Source: Desulfobacterales bacterium (GTDB taxonomy: Bacteria > Desulfobacterota > Desulfobacteria > Desulfobacterales > DAOWNP01). Taken from it: a DNA stretch of 6,682 nt. The DNA lies in the NCBI GenBank assembly GCA_030149595.1, contig JASFBI010000104.1, forward strand, positions 1 through 6,682, written 5' to 3'. The translations under genes were made by a program, and so were the position numbers. Within the stretch, counting starts at the first letter, position 1, and the number at the start of each line of letters is the position of its first letter. The notes under the pieces were generated by a model. It searched no databases and was not told the DNA's origin. It saw nothing but the letters and a program-made list of their open reading frames with translations. Shown one piece after another: positions 1 through 4,378 of this stretch.

Positions 1-3
1 TTT

Positions 4-411
4 TCAGATATCTTTTATAAAAGACCTTATTGCTGAAAGTTCATTAGTATGAATAGAACGCCAGTTAATGGAGTAAAAAGGATCATTATTATCTTGATAT
101 TTTTTTGTAAAGTTTGCCACATAAAAGGAATCTATTGTATTAGGAAAATATTCTATCCACATGGTTTTATTAAGTTTGAGATTAAAGTTGCTGCAAATAC
201 GTTTTACTAAGCATTCAGCACAGCTTTTTTGGCAAAAACTTTTTTTGTCAGGTGTGGCAACGAGAGCATATGGTTTTATAAATCTGACTTTCTTGTTGTT
301 GTTATTAAAAGCTATTATCTGTATACGCCAGGAGCAGTTATGTACAATTGAACTGTTTGCAGGATAATCATTTTTTCTGTTTAATTTATAGATTCCATCA
401 AAAAAAATCAT
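4..411 (-). CDS. Hypothetical cysteine-rich protein, 135 aa
   Basis: This is a complete reading frame of 135 codons that I cannot assign to a named family. Its start is supported by a GGA-containing ribosome binding site (AAAAGGATAGAAG directly before the ATG), and it is transcribed divergently from the DapF-like gene. The protein is basic, Asn/Lys-rich, and shows no signal peptide or membrane segment. Cysteines fall at residues 26, 60, 64, 67 and 73; the group at 60-67 has Cx3Cx2C spacing, with a fourth Cys six residues later, which could bind metal. The C-terminal third is rich in aromatics (MWIEYFP near 84-90, PFYSINW near 111-117), which looks like a folded domain and not chance translation. 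No function is proposed. The good ribosome binding site and the absence of any competing frame make it likely to be a real gene. Confidence 0.68.
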   Translation of the reverse strand: MIFFDGIYKLNRKNDYPANSSIVHNCSWRIQIIAFNNNNKKVRFIKPYALVATPDKKSFCQKSCAECLVKRICSNFNLKLNKTMWIEYFPNTIDSFYVANFTKKYQDNNDPFYSINWRSIHTNELSAIRSFIKDI

Positions 412-427
412 CTTCTATCCTTTTTTT

Positions 428-520
428 ATATGAAAGTCCGTTCAAATGACTAAGTTCATTGAACTTTCATTTTTTGTTGTGGCCGATGCGAATAACCATT
501 CTCCGGCCATGGCCGTTATT
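428..520 (+). repeat. Two-hairpin dispersed repeat, copy A
   Basis: This is one of three copies in the window (others near 3578-3656 minus and 4161-4230 plus). Hairpin 1 has perfect 8-bp arms, ATGAAAGT (430-437) and ACTTTCAT (463-470), with further bulged pairing inside. A linker follows, TTTTTTGTTGTGGCC (470-484), which is almost invariant between copies. Hairpin 2 pairs AATAAC (491-496) with GTTATT (515-520) around a CTCCGGCC core and includes the 12-bp palindrome CGGCCATGGCCG (504-515). The element lies between the divergent small gene and the DapF-like gene, with its conserved linker ending 185 bp before the DapF start. Confidence 0.72.
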
Positions 521-669
521 AAAAATATAATAAAACTTAAAAAAAAATCTGTTTTTTTCATATGAGAAAATAGTAGTAAATTAGATAGAATTTGTACTTA
601 AAATTATAGAACCTGGATTTTTTGCTGTCAAGAAACTTTGAAATATATAGAAAGATTTGAGGAATAACT

Positions 670-1509
670 ATGAACTTTTTTAAATATCATGGGCTTGGAA
701 ATGACTATATTATTATTGATCCTGATGAAACTAAAAGTGGTTTTACAAAGAATTGTATAAAAGCTATTTGTCATAGGAATTATGGAATAGGTTCCGATGG
801 AATTCTTCTGGGGCCTATAAAGTCAGAAAAAGCTGATTTTGGCTTGCGTATTTTTAATCCTGATGGAAGTGAAGCTGAAAAAAGCGGTAATGGGCTCAGG
901 ATTTTTTCAAGATATTTAAATGACTTAGGGTTGGTTGGAGGAGAGACTTTTACAATAGATACAAAAGGAGGAATAGTAAAATCACAGGTAAATGTGGCAG
1001 GAGGCAGTGTTAAAGTGGATATGGGGCAGGTTGATTTTCAAAGCGGGAATATACCTGTTTTAGGAGAGGTGCGGGAAGTTTTAAATGAGTATATGGTTGT
1101 AGCAAATAAAAAAATTAAATATTGTGCAGCTACTATAGGTAATCCCCATTGTGTTGTTCTTGAAGAAGCAGTTACAGAAAAAAGTGCCAGATATTTAGGA
1201 CCTTTGATAGAGAATGATCCAAGGTTTCCTTTTAAGGTAAATGTACAGTTAATGGAAATAATAGATCAAAATAGCATACGTATAGAGATATGGGAGCGTG
1301 GAGCAGGGTATACACTGGCATCAGGTAGCAGCAGTGCAGCAGCAGCAGCTGTAGCTTTTCGGCTGGGTTTGTGTGGAAATGAAATTGTTGTTCATATGCA
1401 GGGTGGTGATTTAAATATTAAGCTTGACGATGACTTTTTTGTAACCATGACAGGTCCTGTTACAAAAATTGCTTCAGGTATAATATCTGAAGAGATTTAT
1501 CAGGCATAA
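670..1509 (+). CDS. DapF-family epimerase homologue with both catalytic Cys replaced by Ser
   Basis: This 279-residue protein has the full length and layout of diaminopimelate epimerase, a cytosolic two-domain enzyme that interconverts LL- and meso-diaminopimelate using two cysteines as acid and base. Hallmarks are present in order: HGLGNDY (7-13, Asn11), GIGSDG (40-45), IFNPDGSEAE (61-70, Asn63), SGNGLR (72-77), IGNPHCV (156-162, Asn158), VNVQLM (190-195, Asn191), ERGAGYTLASGSS (209-221) and the C-terminal MTGP. The residues that bind the substrate's amino-acid ends (Asn11, Asn63, Asn158, Asn191, Glu209, Arg210) are kept. The two catalytic cysteines, Cys73 and Cys217 in E. coli, are both Ser here: Ser72 (AGC, 883-885) and Ser218 (TCA, 1321-1323). 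The start has a GAGGA site six bases upstream. No other lysine-pathway gene is nearby. The fold assignment is near certain. The activity is not: it may be a paralogue with another reaction, so I give no dapF symbol. Confidence 0.93.
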   Translation: MNFFKYHGLGNDYIIIDPDETKSGFTKNCIKAICHRNYGIGSDGILLGPIKSEKADFGLRIFNPDGSEAEKSGNGLRIFSRYLNDLGLVGGETFTIDTKGGIVKSQVNVAGGSVKVDMGQVDFQSGNIPVLGEVREVLNEYMVVANKKIKYCAATIGNPHCVVLEEAVTEKSARYLGPLIENDPRFPFKVNVQLMEIIDQNSIRIEIWERGAGYTLASGSSSAAAAAVAFRLGLCGNEIVVHMQGGDLNIKLDDDFFVTMTGPVTKIASGIISEEIYQA

Positions 1510-1512
1510 AAA

Positions 1513-1544
1513 CTATTTAGCTGTTTAGCTATTTAACTATTGGA
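1513..1544 (+). repeat. Short 8-bp tandem repeat after the DapF-like gene
   Basis: Four consecutive 8-bp units follow the stop codon directly: CTATTTAG, CTGTTTAG, CTATTTAA and a decayed CTATTGGA. Units 1 to 3 differ by one or two bases each. The tract is too short to suggest a function and may be slippage-derived; it gives only a weak TAGCT/AGCTA foldback. Confidence 0.5.
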
Positions 1545-1582
1545 ATTTTGTTTATTTTAGGTTAATAAAGTATTTTACAATG

Positions 1583-1616
1583 TTTAGTTGATAAGACATG
1601 TGTTTTATCAATTAGA
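1583..1616 (+). terminator. Hairpin in the DapF-HyuA spacer, possible weak terminator
   Basis: TTGATAAGAC (1588-1597) pairs with GTTTTATCAA (1602-1611) across the tetraloop ATGT, with one G-U pair, and the stem can extend to about 15 pairs with two more G-U pairs. It is the only hairpin of note between the DapF-like gene and the next element, so it may end that transcript. The stem is AT-rich and no T-run follows, so intrinsic termination would be inefficient. Confidence 0.35.
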
Positions 1617-1630
1617 ATAAAAACTATTTT

Positions 1631-1785
1631 CGACAGGCTGTTACAGAATGAAAATTTTTTTAACGCAGAAATTGGACAAAATACATATTTAAAAACAATA
1701 TACACAATATATGCTGTCTATTGTAAAGACTTGCACTGTATATTGGATGTAAAAATATTTTGTTTAGTTTTGTAATAACCTGTCG
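1631..1785 (+). repeat. Inverted-repeat-bounded element, about 155 bp, MITE-like
   Basis: The left arm CGACAGGCTGTTACA (1631-1645) and right arm TGTAATAACCTGTCG (1771-1785) are inverted repeats matching at 13 of 15 positions. The interior is AT-rich and non-coding. A diverged, partial, opposite-strand copy lies at about 3650-3740: it shares CAGGCTGTTRCAGAATG at 16 of 17 positions and a looser similarity over the interior block around 1690-1745. Terminal inverted repeats, small size and lack of coding capacity resemble a miniature inverted-repeat element. I cannot recognise clear target-site duplications, so mobility is inferred only. Confidence 0.5.
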
Positions 1786-1796
1786 GGCTATATAAT
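1770..1796 (+). promoter_or_regulatory. Candidate promoter of the HyuA-like gene
   Basis: A perfect -10 box TATAAT sits at 1791-1796, with a partial -35 match TTGTAA at 1770-1775 and a 15-bp spacer, shorter than ideal. Transcription would start near 1803, leaving a leader of about 20 bases that contains the AGGA ribosome binding site (1814-1817). The -35 region lies inside the right arm of the 1631-1785 element, so the element may supply part of the promoter. No mapping data support this. Confidence 0.4.
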
Positions 1797-1824
1797 TTAA
1801 ACAGTAAACCATTAGGATTTTGCT

Positions 1825-3510
1825 ATGATTATTGGTCTGGATGTTGGTGGAACGCATACAGATGTGGTTCTTTTGGATATAAAAGGTCTTGTTAAAAAGG
1901 TTAAGATAATAACACAGCATGATAATCTTTTTAAAACTGTATTGTCATGTCTTGAACAGATAACTGAAAATGTGCCAACTAATAGTATTAGTCGTATTGT
2001 TTTAAGTACAACTTTAACTACAAACTCTATTATACAGGGTAAAATTACAGAGTCAGGATTAATTGTTCTGGGAGGGCCTGGCATTGACCCGAAGTTATAT
2101 AAACTATGTGAGCATTATTATGTGGTTTCAGGAGTTATTGATCACAGAGGGCGTGAAGTAGAGGCTGTAAATATAGACGAGATAAAACAGGTTGGCAGGA
2201 AGCTTAAAGCATCGGGTATAAAATATTTAGGTATTGCAGGTAAGTTTTCAGCACGGAATTCTTTACATGAAGAGCAGGTAGCAGAAATATTAAAAAAGGA
2301 TTTTACTAAAATATTTTTAGGTCACTGTACTTCGGGAAATCTGAATTTTTATAGAAGAATATCAACAACTTTTTTAAATGCTGCGGTATATCCGGTTCAT
2401 AAAGAGTTTTTTTATGCTGTAAAAAAGTCGTTAAAGAAAAAGGGGTTAAATATTCCCATAAATATTTTAAAGGCTGATGGCGGGACTATGAATTTTGAGT
2501 CATCAATAGATTATCCGGGGCAAACTATTTTTTCAGGTCCTTCAGCCAGTACCATGGGTGCTATTGCATTTTCAAAAGAAAATGAGGATACAGTGGTGCT
2601 GGATATAGGGGGTACTACCACAGATATTTCTGTTTTGATTAATCGTGTACCTGTGTTTAAACCAGTTGGTATTAAAATTCATAAATATAAAACACTTATA
2701 AGATCACTGCTGTCATTATCTATAGGACAAGGTGGAGATAGCGTAGTCAAGGTTGAGAATAGAACGCTTTTTATAGGGCCTGATCGTTTAGGATTTTCAA
2801 TGGCATATGGAGGAGATGTGCCGACTCCTACTGATGCTTTGTGTGTTTTAGGTGATATAGTTGATGGAGATAAAAAAAAGGCATTGCAGGGAATAGAGCC
2901 TTTGGCTGAAAAAATGGATTTAAATGTTTGTGAAATGGCTCAACTGATTGTGAAAACCTTGTGTAAAAGGATTTTAAGAGAGGTTGATGATTTTGTTGAT
3001 AAAATAAATTCAAAGCCTGTTTATACTGTTCGGGAAGTTTGTGAAGGTTATAAAATAAAACCAGTAAAAATATTGGTTTTAGGCGGGCATGGACTGTATC
3101 TTACAAAATATTTAAACAGTTTTGCGAAAAATAAAGTAGAATCGGTTCCAAAATGTGATGTGGCAAATGCCATTGGAGCTGCTATTGCCAGAACCACTTG
3201 TGATGTGAGTGTATGTGCAGATACAGAGCAGGGTATAGCAGCAGCACCAGAGGAAAATTTCAAAAAGAGAGTAGACAGGAGTTATTCAGCAGATGATGCG
3301 GTAGATGATGCTTTTATGCTTTTAAAGAAAAAAGCGGTGTTTCATGGTGCAGACCAGAAGGATATTAAAACAGAAATTGTAGAGAGCAACTTATTTAATA
3401 TGGTCAGGGAGTTTCATACTGTTGGTCATAATATAAGGGTAAAGGTTCAGATAAAACCAGGTCTTATCCATGGATATGAAGTTATTGCCAAAAGCCTGTC
3501 AGATAATTGA
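1825..3510 (+). CDS. Hydantoinase/oxoprolinase family protein (HyuA-like, stand-alone)
   Basis: This 561-residue protein matches the hydantoinase A / N-methylhydantoinase A / acetone carboxylase beta group of ASKHA-fold ATPases, which use ATP to activate amide, lactam or carbonyl substrates. The first phosphate motif is GLDVGGTHTD (4-13). FSGPSAS (236-242) precedes the second, LDIGGTTTDIS (259-269). GQGGDS (301-306), GPDRLG (about 320-325) and PTPTDA (333-338) follow, and ILVLGGHG (416-423) fits the late nucleotide-binding segment. The order N-terminal Hydant_A_N then Hydantoinase_A is typical; the length is shorter than the roughly 650-700 residues of classical HyuA. No HyuB-type partner is in the window, so hydantoinase activity should not be assumed. 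AGGA lies seven bases before the ATG. The last codons form the left arm of the terminator. Family confidence is high; substrate is unknown. Confidence 0.93.
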   Translation: MIIGLDVGGTHTDVVLLDIKGLVKKVKIITQHDNLFKTVLSCLEQITENVPTNSISRIVLSTTLTTNSIIQGKITESGLIVLGGPGIDPKLYKLCEHYYVVSGVIDHRGREVEAVNIDEIKQVGRKLKASGIKYLGIAGKFSARNSLHEEQVAEILKKDFTKIFLGHCTSGNLNFYRRISTTFLNAAVYPVHKEFFYAVKKSLKKKGLNIPINILKADGGTMNFESSIDYPGQTIFSGPSASTMGAIAFSKENEDTVVLDIGGTTTDISVLINRVPVFKPVGIKIHKYKTLIRSLLSLSIGQGGDSVVKVENRTLFIGPDRLGFSMAYGGDVPTPTDALCVLGDIVDGDKKKALQGIEPLAEKMDLNVCEMAQLIVKTLCKRILREVDDFVDKINSKPVYTVREVCEGYKIKPVKILVLGGHGLYLTKYLNSFAKNKVESVPKCDVANAIGAAIARTTCDVSVCADTEQGIAAAPEENFKKRVDRSYSADDAVDDAFMLLKKKAVFHGADQKDIKTEIVESNLFNMVREFHTVGHNIRVKVQIKPGLIHGYEVIAKSLSDN

Positions 3511-3549
3511 ACTATAAAATAGTTCTGATAAATCAGATGACAGGCTTTT
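3490..3549 (+). terminator. Strong hairpin terminator overlapping the end of the HyuA-like gene
   Basis: AAAAGCCTGTCA (3490-3501) pairs perfectly over 12 bp with TGACAGGCTTTT (3538-3549). The left arm lies in the final four sense codons but one of the gene. Nested inside is a second perfect 7-bp hairpin, GAACTAT (3509-3515) and ATAGTTC (3519-3525), with loop AAA, spanning the stop codon's end. The A-run and T-run flanking the outer stem allow it to act on both strands. Confidence 0.75.
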
Positions 3550-3564
3550 ACAGCACAAAACAAA

Positions 3565-3588
3565 ATGCAGGTTATATATAACCTGCAT
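3565..3588. repeat. Perfect 24-bp palindrome
   Basis: The half-site ATGCAGGTTATA (3565-3576) is followed immediately by its exact reverse complement (3577-3588), with no spacer. It abuts the outer end of repeat copy B, and its right half contributes the ATAACC arm of that repeat's second hairpin. It could be a dimeric-protein operator, a cruciform, or an expanded repeat end; the position between a terminator and a repeat, with no nearby start codon, argues against a simple operator. Confidence 0.65.
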
Positions 3589-3656
3589 GGCCGGAGCATG
3601 GTTATTTGTATAGGCCACAACGAAAATTGAAACTCTCATAATTACGGTCTGTTGGA
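3578..3656 (-). repeat. Two-hairpin dispersed repeat, copy B (inverted, hairpin-1 arm missing)
   Basis: Read on the minus strand, 3656-3614 matches copy C (4173-4215) at 41 of 43 positions, and the next 25 bases match copy A, including GTTGTGGCC, AATAACCAT and CTCCGGCCATG. Hairpin 2 is retained as ATAACC (3578-3583) with GGTTAT (3600-3605). The left arm of hairpin 1 is absent: where it should be, the sequence continues into a copy of the 1631 element. Copy B therefore looks truncated or interrupted at about 3656. Confidence 0.72.
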
Positions 3657-3740
3657 CAAAATAGGCAGTACAATCTTTTGCAATGGGCAGGCTGTATTGT
3701 ATATATGTTTTTATAATCTGCATTCTGCAACAGCCTGCTG
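3650..3740 (-). repeat. Diverged opposite-strand copy of the 1631 element
   Basis: CATTCTGCAACAGCCTG (3721-3737) is the reverse complement of 1634-1650 with one mismatch. Further in, the minus strand follows the 1631 element's interior with indels, sharing TAAAAACA, an ATATACAATA-like block and an ATTGYAAA block. The right inverted-repeat arm is not recognisable, so this is partial. A hairpin also forms here: CAGGCTGT (3688-3695) pairs with ACAGCCTG (3730-3737), extended by two outer pairs. Confidence 0.45.
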
Positions 3741-4160
3741 GCGTGTTTTTATTAAATTAAATAATTGATTTTACATTTGTTCTAACCCCTCCCCTTCTTT
3801 TTACTATACCTTTGAATAATAGCAAATTTAAAAATTCTTTCTAATAAAACAAGTGTGTTAGAATAATAAGATTCATTAAAAAGGGAGTTGTTCAAAGGTC
3901 TGTTTATTTGTTTGGAGACCATAGAATTATCCACGTAGTTTATTTATATGTTTTGTTAAATATAAAAAATATATAAACAATAATGATTTCTTGACTTTGT
4001 TTTTGAGTGGAATTACATAAGAGAATATATCTAAAAAATAAATTTGTTGATTTGCTTGCCAATGTTCACAGGAATGAATTGTAATTTCAAACGTGGTTAA
4101 AATTAACATTGGAATAATCAAAAAGTGTGTTTCTGTATCTAATTTCCCCTGTGGTTTTTA
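3741..4160. other. Non-coding AT-rich spacer
   Basis: I see no convincing gene here on either strand. The only minus-strand open frame (3927-4121) lacks a good ribosome binding site and recognisable domains. Minor structures are a TTCTAA/TTAGAA hairpin (3839-3844 with 3858-3863) and a GGTCT/AGACC foldback (3897-3901 with 3916-3920). Both are weak. The stretch may be decayed former repeat or gene sequence. Confidence 0.55.
3991..4019 (+). promoter_or_regulatory. Candidate promoter for the enoyl-CoA hydratase/AtuA operon
   Basis: TTGACT (3991-3996) is a five-of-six -35 match and is followed after exactly 17 bp by TACATA (4014-4019), a poor -10. If used, it would give a leader of about 350 bases that includes repeat copy C. 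It is the best sigma-70-like pair I found upstream of the operon, but in such AT-rich DNA this could be chance. Confidence 0.25.
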
Positions 4161-4230
4161 TATGAAACTCTGTTCAACAGACCGTAATCATGAGAGTTTC
4201 AATTTTCGTTGTGGCAGGTAAATCTGCCAT
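4161..4230 (+). repeat. Two-hairpin dispersed repeat, copy C
   Basis: Hairpin 1 has perfect 9-bp arms TGAAACTCT (4163-4171) and AGAGTTTCA (4193-4201). The conserved linker ATTTTCGTTGTGGC ends at 4215. Hairpin 2 is different from copies A and B: a short TGGCAG (4212-4217) with CTGCCA (4224-4229) around loop GTAAAT, replacing the AATAACC/CTCCGGCC module. It is on the same strand as the downstream operon and its linker ends 163 bp before the enoyl-CoA hydratase start. Confidence 0.72.
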
Positions 4231-4366
4231 GTATGTTATATGAAAGAGGTGTGAAATTAATATGTTTCTTACATGATTTTTGAAGATAAATTTGGATGAA
4301 AAATTCAGCTCGCCCTCATGGATGTTACTGATAAGATATGTTTTAATTGAAGTTATGAATATTAAA

Positions 4367-4371
4367 AGGAG
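4367..4371 (+). promoter_or_regulatory. Ribosome binding site deciding the enoyl-CoA hydratase start
   Basis: AGGAG ends seven bases before the ATG at 4379. The open frame extends upstream to a TTG at 4280 and another ATG at 4355, but neither has a comparable site, and the extra residues do not resemble the family's N-terminus. Confidence 0.85.
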
Positions 4372-4378
4372 ATATAGA

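Noticed and set aside
161..367. Plus-strand frame of 68 codons opposite the small hypothetical gene
   Set aside because: It is Leu-rich antisense translation of a better-supported gene, without a convincing ribosome binding site.
4..411. Radical SAM reading of the Cx3Cx2C motif
   Set aside because: The protein is only 135 residues, the motif is mid-protein, and no SAM-binding segments are visible.
446..565. 39-codon plus-strand frame as a real gene
   Set aside because: It lies within repeat copy A, has no ribosome binding site, and ends in a poly-Lys/AT tract; kept as a finding, not a gene.
622..649. Sigma-70 promoter (TTGCTG, 16 bp, TATATA) for the DapF-like gene
   Set aside because: The -35 matches only three positions and a TATATA is expected by chance in such AT-rich sequence; position alone is not enough.
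1660..1920. Minus-strand frame of 86 codons over the HyuA-like start
   Set aside because: It overlaps a strongly supported gene start and the AT-rich repeat element, and shows no domain features.
3499..3723. Minus-strand frame of 74 codons downstream of the HyuA-like gene
   Set aside because: It runs through two repeat copies, the palindrome and the terminator, has no good ribosome binding site, and its only recognisable stretch is the repeat translation.
4280..4378. N-terminal extension of the enoyl-CoA hydratase from TTG 4280 or ATG 4355
   Set aside because: AGGAG at 4367-4371 clearly marks the ATG at 4379, which gives the normal family length and N-terminus.
412..4378. CRISPR array or tRNA genes in the spacers
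   Set aside because: The repeats are few, inverted relative to each other and unevenly spaced, and no cloverleaf or T-loop consensus was recognised.
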